NCBI GenBank assembly: GCA_951812925.1
Contig: OX638368.1
Location: 84,200,664-84,264,663, forward strand
Direction: 5' to 3'
Source: Calliopum simillimum
Lineage: Eukaryota; Arthropoda; Insecta; Diptera; Lauxaniidae
DNA: 64,000 nt
The position numbers were made by a program, and so were the translations under genes. Positions 30,968-45,900 of the stretch are shown one piece after another. Under the pieces are notes generated by a model that was not told the DNA's origin, did not search any database, and was given only the letters and a program-made list of their open reading frames with translations. Positions within the stretch are counted from its first letter, which is position 1, and the number at the start of each line of letters is the position of its first letter.

Positions 30968-33900
30968 CTGCGAAAAAATTTGTTTATTTTAGTAAACTTT
31001 AAACGAAAAATGACAAATATTAAAATTGTTTTAACTTACAAGCATTTGCAATAAGCTAAACGTAGTGTTCATCTGTGGCTGACATGTCAATACAGATGAA
31101 CAATCATCGTTATCGCTTTGTTGCTCATGTTCATGATTTTCATTCATATGACGTTCCACATCATTTTCCGAATCGTGACCACCTGCAACATGATCATGTT
31201 CATGATTGCAGAAACCGTCAGAACAGGATACTTCCGATCCTTCGGGTGTGGATACTACACTCGAAGTGCGTGAGTTCAAATGTGAATTAGGATCAGTTCC
31301 GTAGCCCGCATCTAGGGATTTGGTACATATATCGCTTTCGCATGGACAGTTCGATGTTGTCTCTAGACACTCAATACATTTGCCACCGTTAGCATTCGTT
31401 GGTGGTACATCAAAATCAACAACCTGTTTGGCATTACAGATGCTTTTCTCACCAGATTTTTGATACTGTTTTTTCTTTTTATTCTTCTTTTGCGGCGGTT
31501 TTTGTTTTTGCTTCGATGGCTGTATCTTTTTCTTCGGTTGCAACGGTAATGGTGACAAAGATCGTTCAGAAATAAAATTCTCTTCTTCTCCCTCTATTTC
31601 ATTATCACTATTTGACTGCATGCTATTTTCAGTAATTGCAAGAAGTTCTTCTTCCTCCTCATAATCTTCATCTCTAGTTATGTCCAATGCTTCATCAGCT
31701 AAATCTTCATCACCTTCAGCTGTATCAGAACCAGCACCCGGATCAGCATCCATACATGAACGACAGTTGTTTTTCTTTTCATTCTTCTTCTTCTTTTTCT
31801 TTAGTTTTTTTTGTTCGCGCTTATGCTCCTTAGCTTTTTCTGCACGACTGATTTCTTGATATAGCAATTCTAAATTGCTGATACCTTGTTTCTTTTCAAC
31901 TGACATATCAAAGCTGCGACAGAGTGCATGTACTCCAACTGCAGCCAACACTTGACATGCTCGCTCTTCCTCGCGCAAACTAATATGGATGCGTCGCAGG
32001 CGTTCATACATGATCATGCCAACACAAGTTAAGACTTCTTCTTGGGCGATTTCCAAAGTTTTAGCATGTCGTTCACGTTGTTTCGAAAAACTGAAATACA
32101 AAGGACTTTTAATAACCACTCGAATTAAAATAATTATTTTTGACTGCACAAACCTTCCGTTGACTTCAGGTTCGGCGCGTCGAATTAGCGCGTCGAGAAA
32201 ATCTACTTTATTCGTAACTACGTGGATATGCTTGTCGGGATGACACTTTTTGATATTTGCATAAAGCGCGGCGACAAATCCTTTTTCTTTTGATGTTGTT
32301 TCTCCAACCAAAATATTGTAAGCCTTCTCAATCTGAAATTATTAAAATGTTTTAAAATTTTCAAAGTGCTTAAATTTGATAATTGATTTATTTAATGGGC
32401 CTAATCATGAATAAACATTCTTAAGAATTTTTTTTCGGCTCCCTAGCATGCAATCACAAAATAAAATTTCTTGAAGGGCAAAATTCACTGGAAGTATTGT
32501 TATCGGGTATAATTTTAAAATTTTTTGTAAGAATTTATTCTCCAATTTTTTAAAAGAGAATTCGAAGCGTGTATAAATTGTGTATCATTGTAAATAAATA
32601 TTCTAGAGAATTTATTCTCTTACTCACTCCTTCAAAATTTTTTGAGACGTTTTACAAATTTTCAAAAATTGGTCAAAAAAAAAAAAAATTTCCAAAAATT
32701 CACACGTATTTTTTGGACAATTCTAAGGCCCAATTTCACAGTGTGAGCTTAAGCGTAGTTTATCTGTTAAGTGTAGTTTAACTTCAAATTTAATTTTCAG
32801 TCATTTTAATTTAAGGGCCGCTTAAGCGCCAGTCAATCGACACTATAAATAGTTAGGGAGGTTTAAGCGTTGTTTATGTCACAATTGACATTGTCAAAAA
32901 ATTAAAAATAAACAGAATAACTTGAATTCAAAAATTAATTTAAATAAACAATTATTGAAATTTTGAGTAAATGGAACAGTTTGGGTATGTGTATAATATA
33001 AATGATTTATATTTACTTTCAATAAATTTCCAGGAATAAGTTACATTTGCACCAGAATGGCAAAATTTGGGGTGCATACATTTGCATCATGATGACTTCG
33101 ATGGATGGGATCTATGTATTCTCTTGAAACTTTTAAGGGAAGCATAGGGCCAGTGGGATGAATATCTCAATTTATTTAGAACACGCAGCGTTTTATTATT
33201 TAAAAACGTCAAATTGTAACCCAACGTCTTCAATTGCAAGCGTTCAATTCTGACTGCTTTCTCTCCAACACCGGCATCAACAAGGAAGAATCGAATTGGA
33301 AGTTTGGTTTCAATAAAAGTTAAAAGAAAATAACTTAATTTGGTTGTGTTTATTTATGCCTACAATTTCAAATTTTTATGAAAACTACATCTATTAATTG
33401 CGATACTCCAATGTATTCTGTACATTATTTATTCCATATTTCAATACTCCCATCATCTTCAATTTCAATAAATTTTGACTCATTGCGTGCCAAATTGCTA
33501 AGCATTTCGGTAACCATATTCATACTCTTTACGCCCTGTAGTATCATGTTCGCTAAATGCATTGACAGCATTGTGCCAAGATTGTGTTAAGATTAATGCC
33601 ATCAATATCTCAAAGAGATTAGCATTTTATTGCTTTGATAAACACTTCGGATGAGGCGCAACGAATAAAAACCTGGTTCAGGAACCTCTTCCATGATGGG
33701 TTTTCCAATCTCATATTGATTAAAATTTTGTGATAAGTAACGTGGCAGTAGTTACGCGGTTCATAGGGCTTCTTGCAAGACAAATGCCACGTTAACATCA
33801 TAATGTGCCCCAATATCTTGACTGCTGGTTAAGACTATTATGCAGCTTTTTTTTAAAAAAAAAAACACTAAAAGCAGTGCGACGGCACAATTGCGGTTTG

Positions 33901-36900
33901 CTTGCTACGAATTAAATATTTTTTTAAGAAATTCCATATAAACAAATTTTGTTTACTGTCAAATTTATTTACATTTTTCTGGTTCGTATCTATGCTAATG
34001 ACAAAAGTAAACTAGTCAACTGTGAAATTTGAAAATATTTAAGGGCCGCTTAAGTTACCCTAACGGTTTAGTTAAGCTAAAGCTTAAGCGCACACTGTGA
34101 AATTGGCCCTAAGCATTTTATGCCTTGTTCGATTTTTTCGTAAGATGCCTTGCTTTTGAGTAAAAAATCGTTTTTCCGACCGCGTAGTTGAAAATCGGAA
34201 AAAATCGATTTTCGGAACCGAATATTATTTATAATACAAAAAAAATTTATAATTTTTAACTCCAAAATTTTTGCAAGAACATACCTGCGAAGCTGACTTT
34301 TGTCAGTTTCGTTTGTGTGTTAATACGTAAGCCTTGATGACATAATTGTTGTTTGTTTTATTTATTGATATTTGGTAAAGCTATTCCATTGGAATTAGAT
34401 TCAATACCGATTGGTCGGTGGCAAGTGTTGCCACCTTATCAGGGCGTGTTCTCCCAAATAACTTTAAGAATTTTAAAGTGTGTTACTTAATGACATTTAT
34501 ATATTCAACATTAATTTTTAATTGAACTTTTAGTCATATATTTGCAAAAGTCGGCTTCGCAGCCGGGCAAGGATGGTGCATTGGTCTAACGACTGGCACT
34601 GCGATTGAGAGTTGTGCTACCAATCGGCACGTCCTTGGTTCAACTCCCGCCCAGGCCAATAACACAAAAGTTTTTCAACTTGCTATTTTTCAATTATAAT
34701 TAATTTAGTGAAATAAATATAATTATAATTACAACAAAAATAGTCTGATCAGTCTTTGTGGCGACAGACGAAACATGTCACTATAGCCGTGTTTTTAATC
34801 CGTTCCTTAATTTGTCATAATTATGTGTTAGAAAATGCATTGATAGATTTATATGTAAATCGATCTTTGCAAATATATGACTAAAAGTTCATTATAAAGA
34901 GACAATTTATATAATATTTGTCTCGTCTCTAAAAATAACGCTTCATCTAAACAATTCGTTGCAATTTAATGTTTTTTGCAAACTATAAGAACTTTTTGCG
35001 GTTGGCCTTACTTATAAATGATTTAAGACGTTGAGTTCTTCCATTATAACTAGCATTTCTGAGTGTCCTGCGATCAGTTTCATCACTTATGTTAACTCCA
35101 TTATATTAAGTGAGGTTTTTATTAACGTGCACTGCTGAAGTACGTGGTTGATATTAAGTTTTTCGTATGATATCCGACCTCACTCGAATCCCTAGTTTCG
35201 ATAATCTACCAAAACGTTGTGAATTATGGAACTTTTTTCTTTCTTTGGATAGTCTAAATACTTTTTCCAACGCATCTTGCAATCTCCTACAGGGTTTTTC
35301 CGTCCTCACTCGCTATAATTTTTTTTATTCAAGAGTGGTTTTTTCTGATTTTCTTCCCATCTTACTTTTCTAAAAAACGAAGTCTTTCGCTTAAAAAAAA
35401 AACTGACAAAACAGAACTGAGCTACCCCAAATTAACTAAGTTGAATTTTAAGAGTGTCGCCAATACTTGTGGATTAATCTTTGATTTCGCAATATTTTTG
35501 GAATTCCGAAAACTTTTGTGTTTTGAATTTAAGTAGGATTTTGCTTATAAGCTCTTTTTTACATTTTTAAGTTACATTTTAGAAAAGTTTATTTTAATAA
35601 CTAAAACTAGGAACTTACCGAATTATAATTATTAGGAGTGATTCAAAAAAAAAAAAATTAATTCGTAATTAAAAAATTTTCAAACTCCGAATACTTTTGT
35701 GAGCCACTGTACATGTAAATGTATGGATGTATTCTCCTTTAACTTCTAGGAGGAGCATAGGGACAATATGAGACGTTTCCATTTGTTGCGATCCCTTGCG
35801 ATGACTTTGATCTCTTGCCACGACTTGTATTTCCTTTTCCAGCGCCCTTTTCCAGTTGGTTTTGAGTCTACCACGTCCTCTACTGCCTTGTGGATTCCAC
35901 TCAAGAGCCTGGCGACAAACTTCGCTGTGTGGTTTCCGGAGAGTATGACCAATCCATCTCCATTTGCGCAGCTTGACCTCATTTGCTAAGGTCTTCTGAT
36001 TGCATTTTTGATGTAGCTCGGCATTTGATATAGTGCGAGGCCACCAAACCTTTAGTATACTCCTTAAGCATTTGTTGACGAATACTTGCAGCTTGCTTGT
36101 TAGTTGTTCAGTAACAAGCCATGTTTCGCACCCATATAACAAAACCGATTTCACATTCGAATCAAAAATGCGTACTCTCGTTTTGGTGGATATAACGGAT
36201 GAAGACCATATTTTGTTCAGTTGAGCAAACGCGCCTTTTGCTTTTGCTATTCTTGAGTTAATATCCTCTTTTGCTCCACCATCCATGGAGATAATGCTGC
36301 CTAAATACGTGAAGCTTTCGACGTTTTCGATGTCATCACTGCCAGCTCCAAATGTGATGTCATTCCGGTTTGCCTTTAGCTTCATGCTTTTAGTCTTGGA
36401 TACGTTGATTTTCAGGCCGGCTTTTTGTGATTCCAAGACAAGGTCTTCAATTTTGTTTTGCATATCTGAATGTTTGGACGATAAGAGGCAGATGTCGTCA
36501 GCCTAGTCGAGGTCTTCTAGATGTTCAGTAAAGTTCCATTGAATACCCCTTTTGGCCTTATTAAGAGCTTTATCTAGAATATCGTCAAGAACGATAAGGA
36601 AGAGAGATGGTGATAGTAAACACCCCTGCCGTACGCCTGAATTAGTGGTGAATGTCGGTGACAACAACCCGTTGTGTAACACACTGCATTAAAAGCCTTC
36701 ATATTGTGCACGTACTAAGTTCATGGCCTATGCGGCAATACCTCTTCGCTGCAGTGCTATAGTCTACGAAGACAAGTTGAAATGCAATTATTCTAAGAGT
36801 GTTGATTTGATCAACGCATGATCGGTTTGACCGGAATCCTGCTTGTTGCCTTCGGATGGCCGAATCAAGTTTTTCGCGTACCCTGTTTAGAAGCACTTTT

Positions 36901-39900
36901 GTCAGTACTTTTGATGGTACTGAGAGCAAAGTTATTCCTCTATAATTTCGGCACTCGCTTAGGTCACCTTTTTTCGGCAATTTGACTAGCATGCCAATCT
37001 TCTGGCAAACGCTTTTCGCTCCAGATTCTGGAAATCAGAGGATGAAGAATCTTAGCTGATGCAATGGGACATGCTTTTAGTAGGCGGTTGTGTTTGTATT
37101 CGACTACTACTGCGAGTCACTGCGGCTGTTATAGTTGGTGATTCTGGTTGCGGGAATGTGGTAGACATGGGATTCAGTATGTCACAAAAATACTCTTTCC
37201 ATCTACTTAGTTGGTCGTCCGCAGATGTTAAGAGATTTCCGTTTTTGTCTTTAATAGGGCGATTCTGTTGGTGTTTTCTGCCAGATAGTCTACGGGTGAT
37301 ATGGTAAAGCTGCCTGAGATTTTGAGCATTAGCAGCGCTTTCGGCTTCGCTCGCGAGGTCGTTACACATTCTTCTTTTGTCTTGTCTGCACGAACACCTG
37401 ACTGTTTATTGAGAGAGTCAAAAACCTTTTCGGCGTCGTTCTTTTGCGCTCTAGTTTTAGCGTCATCTCTCAGTTTTTCTGCGCTTCTTCTTTTTTCAAC
37501 AAGACACCACGTTTCCTCGCTCATCCAGTGTTTCTTATTCGAGGGTCGGAACCCAAGTATTTTTCACTGGAGTTTAAGAAAGCAGCCTTAGCGGTACTCC
37601 ATGATGTTTCAATGCTTCCATCACAATTGATCTGGGCTGTTTTAAGTTCTTCAACGAAAGATCTGCGGATATCGTCATTCTTAAGCTTAAGCACGTCGAA
37701 TTTTTTGCCACAGATTGTTCACTGGGACGTTTTATAGCGGCAAGTTTTAGTCGAATGACTGCGACGAGAAGATGGTGGTCGGCCCTCTTTACTCGTACGT
37801 CCAGAAGACTCCCTCTCCATTTTCTGCTAATGCAAAAGTGGTCGATTTGGTTTTCAGTGATGTTGTCTGGAGACACCCAAGTAGCTTTATGGCATTTTTT
37901 GTGTGGAAATAGCGTACCTCCAACAACAAGACCGGCTGTATTGCAGGCGTCAATGGGAAGCACTCCATTGTCGTTTCTTGTACCCAAACCATGTTTTCCA
38001 ATCACGTGCTCAAGGTTAAGGTTTTCTGAGCCTACTTTCGCATTCAAATCACCCATAACCATTATTGGGCCTTATCGTAAATAAATATTCTCGAGAATTT
38101 ATTCACTAACTCCCTGGTTTGCAATCGCAAAAAAATTTCGTGGAAAGGTAAAATTTACTGGAAAAATTATGTAATCGGCAATAAGTTGGGAGCGAGTTTT
38201 TTCACTTTTATTTGTTAAATTTGCTCCTCAACTTTTTGCTAGGGAGTACTAAAGTATAAATGAATAGTTATAAATAACGTTCGACAACAATTTTAAAGCT
38301 TATTGAAATAGCTTTCATATGACACTAAAGTTTTTAATATCCACCTCACCGTTTCCAATTTATACTGGTTCTGCTAAAACTATTTTTCACTTAAATTTTT
38401 TTTTTTTGGCAATTTTTTGGTGCAATCTTTTGATTTTTGAAATCCACAAAAATGATTAAAAAACTTTAAAAAGCAAAGCATTAATTTAAATTTCACTGCT
38501 GCAATTGCTTCTTTTTCTTCTTTTGCAATTGCTGTTTCTTGTTTATCTTTTTTTTATAAGTCAGCTGTCAATATCCAGTGGAAAATGGAAAAAAATGTCA
38601 ACGATTTATGGAAAAAAACGTTGCCACATGTTTTTTTTTTGTGCAAATTGTCTACGAAATTGGAAAAAATCTGCGTTCAGATTGGTTGTTTGCGCAAAAT
38701 GTCAAAGATATGGGAAAGACTTAGCGTTGCCAGATGTTGTTTTTGTGTAAAATGTCAACGCTCTTGGAAAAACACAGCGTTGCAAACTGGTTATTTCTGA
38801 AAATGTCAACGATATTAAAATAAGAAAAGTATCCCTGCAGGAAAGGGAGTTTCCATTCATGAAATATTCACTACTTCCAGTGCTCCTTCTCCGGGAGGGA
38901 GAGAATGGAACTCCCTTCAGATTTACGATAAGGCCCATTATGTCGTTCTCTGCCATCTCGGTGAGCGCGTATGCTTGGAAGATGGTAATATTTCTAGCGG
39001 GGGTTCGAAATCTGCACCATTCCATCACTGCTTTTACTGCATTTTTACTTAACAAAAATCCAACTCCATCCCTGTGGATGTCATTTTGTGCTCTGCCGGA
39101 GTATAGAAACTTTTCGCCGTCAGGAAGTACATATTCGTCGGCACCGTTCCATCTACACTCACTTAATCCCAATATTTCAAGGTTAAATTTGTGGAATTCT
39201 CTTACGGCTTGATGTATTTTGCCAGTATCATTAAGAGTTCGGACATTCCAAGAGCCGATGCGTGTTTGAGTTTTCATCGAAAGGATTTTAAAATTTTGAC
39301 GAACCATATTGGTTCCGATTATAGGAGAATCATTCCTAATTATTCATGTTTCTTGCACCTCCAAATCTGATGTGCATGCTGCCGAGGCAGGTGGATTAAC
39401 CACATTCTCGTGAGTACCACTTGGAGGGATACATATTTTCCATCGTTTTTCGATCCATGCTTCATTAGTATAATCTTCTCGGCAACGCCCCACGCAGTAA
39501 GTTATAAGCTTAAGGCTGGATCCGGCAAGCGCTGCAAATGTAGTGGCCAAATTCACTTTCACGTACAGCCGCCCAATCTAGAAAAGACGCTGAGTTGGCA
39601 GCCGCCCACTCTGGGTCAGACGCTTCAGGATTTCCATAAGATTGTTATTTTAAGGCGGCATCGACTCGCCTTGTCAGTGCCAGGTACGGGCATTGTGGGT
39701 TTTCTTTCAAGGCGCAACGCTGTCCAACGCTACGACCTTCCCCGCTGGTCACCCGCTTTTAGTCGCCTCTTACGCTTACCTCGGGCATATTCTGACCCCT
39801 TACCCGCAGGGAGAATGTAAATGTAAACGTTGTAAACGTTTTTGCCTTGTTTTATGTGTTTTTATTGTTGTTTTACTCAAAAACACTGAACAGTAAGCTC

Positions 39901-42900
39901 CAACCATCAATGTATTTTCATTGTTGGTAGCTAATAATATAAACGTTGTTATTTCTGACAGTTTTCAATTTTCAAAAAAAATTTAAAAAAACAAAAAAAT
40001 TTGTCAACAAAATTAAAATTTTTATTCGCAAGGAAAGGAGGTATTTAATCGCACTTTGGAAGTGCATTTCGCTAATGCAGTATTTTTGGAACCCACAGGT
40101 AAGCTTAACGAAACTTGTGGTTTTTTATACCCTACACCCAGGGTATATTCACTTTGTCCTTCCGTTTGTAACGCAAAGAAGGAGGCGTGGCAGGTATAGA
40201 AAAGTATATATATTCTTGATCAGCGTCACCTCCTGAATCGATATATAGCCCAGGAAAATAAGACGAGAAAAGAGCTGCTGTGCGAAATAATTCCAAGTGA
40301 ATTTTTCTCACCGGAATTGTCTTTATTAAAGCATGATGAATAATGTGTAAAAAGTCCATTGAAGTCATTGTGCGCATAAAAAGTTATTCAGGCTCAAAGG
40401 TCACTACAATCAGTTTTTTGCAAATATCTCGCTAACGCAAACTTTTACAGAAAAATTTTGTAACACAGGAAATTTCCTATGTAAAGATGTAAAAAATGTT
40501 TTCGTGTAGTTTATAGCTTAGGAAATAACCCAATTTAAAAAGTTGTACACAGTTTTAATATGTAAATGCTACGTATAAGTTCATATTAAAATGTGTTACA
40601 TTTAAAATTGCGAATACTCTTTAAGTAGGAGTTGTACAAAAAAAATTAGAAAACCGTTCAAAAGATAATTGGATTCTGTAAACACCGTATTAAATTTTTT
40701 TTGGAGCCACTCCTGGTCTAAAAGATATTCTTCGAAAACCGTTAAGGTCTCGAAAATACTGGTTTTTGAAGGATATCTCTGAAACGGTAAGTCATACGAT
40801 ATTTGCAAAAAACTGATTTTAGCGACCTTTGAGCCTTAATAACTTTTTATGCGCACACGACTTTGCAATGGACTTTTCACACTTTATTTATCATGCATAA
40901 ATAAAGATAATTCCGGTGAAAAAAATTCACTTGGAATTATTTCACAGATAAATTCTTATTTTCCTGGGCTACTACGTACATATGCTGTAAAAATTAAAGA
41001 AACGAGTTTTTAAATTATTTTACAATTTTTATTTTTTATTTTAAAGATAATCTTTCTAAAAATACAAAAAATTATTCAAAATGATGGCCTTTTGCTTTGA
41101 TACAGGCTCTTAAACAGTCTGGTCATTGGTAACAGCGGCACGATGAAAAAAATTTTACAATAGAGGACGTTTTAAATGAACAAAATGACAAAATAATAGG
41201 AGTTGTTTAGTTAGCTCCAGGTCATAAAACAAAATATAAAGCAAAAATGACAAAGTTTATGCTAGAAAATCCCAGGAAGCCAAAAATACAGTACCTCGGA
41301 TTCAGAGAGGCCATCATCCTGCATGCGACATCGTTTGGTGGGCAGTATCGTCCAAATGCTTCATATCACTGAATTTTTGTGTAAAAGGTGTAAAAACTGG
41401 ATTGAAAGTATACCAACAAGATGTGAAAAATTTAACAACTTAACTCTTCAATAGAGAACACTGGGTCTTTCAATAAGACTCTGCACCAGCTCATAAAGCT
41501 AAAACAATGCAGGAATGGTTACGCCAAAATATTCAAGCTTTTATTTCTGCTAAAGATTGGCCCTCAGGAAGCTGCCTTAAATCCTCTTGATTAAAAATTA
41601 TGGTCGGAGTTAGAGAGTATGGCTTGCAAAGTTCGCTACCGAAATTTGGGAAGTCTCAAGCAAGCGCTTATTGCAGCAGCATCATCAATACCAATGGAAA
41701 CCATACGTGCCGCTGTACCCAATGGCCAGACCGTTTGAGAGCCTGTATCAAAGCAAAAGGCCATCATTTTGAATAATTTTTTGGATTTTTAGAAAGATTA
41801 TCTTTAAATTAAAAAATTAAAATCGCAAAATAATTTAAAAACTCGTTCCTTTAATTTTTACAGCATACTTAGTGTGTAACAGAACATGGAAAAATTGTAT
41901 TTTAAGCTCCCAAATCCTCAGTCTCCTGGCATGTATCCCTTCCATTTTTTTTAATGCTAAATAACACTCAATTTCGAGTACACTTTGCGCTAAAAATGAG
42001 AAGTGTAATCAATAGTGTTTCAATATAACTGAAAAATGCTGCTATTAATTTTATATTAAAAAATACGTTATTGAACTTTGTCATTCGACTTTTACCTCAG
42101 CCTCCTTCCTATCTAATCAAAACATTTAAAAATTTTTTATGGATTTGCGTATCTATCGCGTTGCTGCTTTATTGATGCGAATGATCGAAGTAAACTTGCC
42201 TTAGAATCGCATTCATTTGCCTCGGGTCGTGGATATTTTAGTCGATATGCCGAGTTTTGTGTGAGAAATTGTGTTGCAGCCAGTCAAATCCTCAGGTCCC
42301 CGGCAAGTATTTAAAAATATACTTCGTAGCAAATTTTTTGGCACGTTTATAGGTTTTAAATCCATAGCATTTTAATGTATAACTTTATAATTTCTTCTTT
42401 GTGCATTATATTGACAGTCTCCTGGCAAACTTAAAGATCTAATTTTTTGTTTTTTTTTAGTAGTGAAAACAATTGGGTTTTAACAAACACGACTTAAAAA
42501 GATTATTTCCTTAACTTCCTAAGCTAATTTTTTTTTTAAACAGCCATAAAACTCGTTCATCTTATTTTTTTGACCGACCCGTTTTAGAAAAGTACAAAAA
42601 AACCTTTGTTGAATTTAGATGCAAAAAAAAAAAAATGTTTCTGCCGAAAATAATGTATTTTCTATCTTTCGAGAGCAGAATTACCCATATATTTCGGACC
42701 GCTAGAAATAATTTGGGGATCAAAGTGTTAAAATGATATCAAACTTATAATTTGTTTTTGCAATTTGCTAACACAGTTTAAAGACTAAAAATTTTCTAGA
42801 GAAAAATAGCGTAGAATAATAGTAGTAGTACGTATGCTGAGTTGGATTAAAAATTAGTTAATTTGTTATGTACCTTAGTGCGACAACCTTGGCAAAATTT

Positions 42901-45900
42901 ATGCTTTTTCAAATAATTTTCTAAAACCTCGTGCAATTCCTTAGTCTCTATCACAGCCAATTCATCGCGGCAGTTGTGTTTCATTGAGGACCAGATTTCT
43001 CTCCACGTCTCCGAGAAGGGTTTCGTGCGAAATGTATCCAGGGAGTGCAATAAACAACGTGTCTTGTTACGTAATTTATTCTCTAATAAATTATTAAGGA
43101 CTTCATGGTGTCGATAGAGTATTGTTCCGAGCGTTTGTGGTGTTTTCAGCTTCTCTTCAGCGATGCTCAATGTACGTGTATCTTTAAGAACGAGTGGATC
43201 AAGTGTAGGATGGCCAGAGTGTGTTAATTGAGAGAATAGATGCTCAACCCTGCGACGACAGCCAACACATTGTACACATTGATTAAGAACTGCCACAAAT
43301 TCAGTGCTATCAATTTCCAACGATTGCTGCAACTCATCAGTAGATAACAAATTAAATTTTCTCGTAAATTCTTCGAGCTCTTTCCCGCGTATTTGTGGAC
43401 TATCGATTGAAAGTCCTTTACTATTAAGGTCCATGAGCATCTAAAAAAGAAAACGAAATTAAAAACAATATAATAATAAATAATAAATTACTAAAAGCAA
43501 CAACTGTTACATACAGCCTTGGACAAAAGTATTTGGCACCCCATAAAAATGCACAAAGCATTTTGACTAATTGAACAATGAATAAATGGTTATCATAAGT
43601 AGCATTACATAGAACAATAATCGGCATATTTTTAAGGTATTAAAACAAAAACAAAATGCTCGGAATTTGTCGGTTTCTTAATTTTTGTTCGGGATTTTAA
43701 AGAGTAAAAAAACTTTTATTTCAGGTTTAGAAACAAATTTAACAACTAATTCATTTAACAATTCCAAAAATAAGCGACAAGTTAGGAAATCAGTAGAAAA
43801 TTTGCCAAAAGAACCCCACTATTTACTACTGATTTATTATCATTCGCCACTTATTTTGAATAACTTGTGAATTTTGTCTCTAAAATAAAAATCCTGAACA
43901 AAAATTAAAAAATATTGAGCGGTAAAAAGCCGACAAAAACCGAGCCATTTTTTGGTCCCCATTTGTTTGTAAACCTTAAAAATATCCCTCTATTCATTGT
44001 TCAATTTATAGGGTATCTAATACTTTTGACCAAGTCTGTATATCTTTAACAAGAAAACTAAAACCCCAATCAACGTTAAAAGTTATTTAAAAAGTTTTGA
44101 GTCAGACAGGACAAATTTGGAAAAAAATAAACATGTTTAGTGTACTTTAATTTGTAATATTTAGGGCCATTTTTTTACATATTTAAAAACTTGGACATAC
44201 GGTTCGAACCTCAGTGTGTGTAGTTTGGAGAACGCCCCGCAACCAAGCTTCTTCTCACTAGTGAAGTAGCTAGTGAGCGGTAGAACAAAAGGTGGCAATT
44301 GACACCGGCAATGACAAGCTAATGTAAAATTCGCCAGTTCGAGCTACATGAAGTAGATTGTAGAGAGATTAGTACTATACACCTTTAGACCAGTGAATTC
44401 TCTAGTTCAGAACTAGTCGAAGGCACTGCAGGGTAGTAAAACGAGAGAACACACGTACTGATGGCACCACGTGGCACTCTTGAGCAACGCCCATGGTTAG
44501 GTTAGCGCGGGAGATGGCAGTTGCCATCGTAAATCGTTTACTAGATTTGCACTTAGGTCTCTAAATTTCGAGGCATCTTTGCCTTCTTATAATGCAAGAT
44601 GTATGCTTCTGGATTTGCAATCTCTTGAATCGAGGAGAAGGATTAGTTCCATTGTCTTTATTCATGACATTATTTCTGGTAAAATTGATTGTACTCCATT
44701 ATTACAATTAGTTGAATTTAATATTCTGTCAAGAACGTTGCGACATTTCAATTTATTTTATACTCAACTGAACTCTATACGCACTTAATGAACCTATTGA
44801 TAGAGCTTTACTATTGTATAATGAACTATCTAGCGTTAACAATTTAGATTTTGCTTTAACTAAACTTAATTTTAAGAAATTGGTTGGCAATTTATTTATT
44901 GTGTAATTTATATTTTAAATTTATTTTCTCTTAAATATATATAACTGTTATTTATTATTTATTGCTAGTCTGTAAGGAACTTGTATATCCAAAGACCGAA
45001 TAAACGAAATGAAACTTAGGCCACGATTGGGCCCATTGTAGGGGAGATGTGTGTAACTTGGTCTGAGTGTACCTAGGTCCAAGTGTCGCTTGCCACTCAA
45101 CAGTTGCACGTGTACGATAATGTTTTTCTATGGAATTTCTACTCATACCGCTGACTGATATAAGTAGACTTCAGACCGTCAAGCTGTATGCAGGTATAAA
45201 AAGTGACGGATAAAGTGTTTTTGGTGTGTGAAAATTAGTTTTTGGAGCAAACTACGAAACGTTTTGTGAGAAATTTACTTGAAATATTTCTGTTTTACAA
45301 CATCAGAAAGGAAGTTTAGTTATTGTTTTAAGCTTTTAGTGTGTTTTAGATGTATTTTCATTAATATATGTTATGGGTGTGACAGTTTTTAAAACATGCT
45401 GTCTGTGTGTACCTTGGACCTATGCTTATTGACCATCGAGCCTTTTTCGACGGGCAACCAGGTAGCCAAAATCGCCCTTCAATATAACATTATTGTTAGT
45501 ATTTACGTGATTACTGTAATTATTTGCATCTATTTTTGTTTAATTAATTGTTTTTTCGAAATGGACTTTTTTGTGTTATAATTTTTGTTTATGATTAATT
45601 TTCCTTTTTTTTTTTTTTTCATTGAAAAAAATGTTACTTTTGATTACATAATAAATGGTTCTTTTATAAATTATTACCTATATACAATGTATTCTTTTTT
45701 ATTTTTGATAGTCCAAGGTTCACTTGCATGGTGTACCTTGGACCGTTTGAGATTGCAACAGAAAAGCTTATATTTCTACTCAATGGTAAGACATAGAAAT
45801 ATCATTGTCACGTCATTTGATGCTGCAAGCATTGTAGAAATATAACTTAATCAAAAAACTAAAGAAACTTTTTTGAAAAATCCAGCACATTAAAAAAACT

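Noticed and set aside
30793..31002. 69-aa + strand ORF
   Set aside because: It is the opposite strand of GGNBP2-like exon 5, whose - strand frame matches the family.
34556..34660. Functional tRNA gene
   Set aside because: A- and B-box-like motifs are present, but the acceptor stem does not close and an AT-rich tail follows, so a SINE is more likely.
44205..44225. Pol III B box GGTTCGAACCTC as an RNA gene
   Set aside because: No A box at a suitable distance and no fold; a single 12-bp match is expected by chance in 64 kb.
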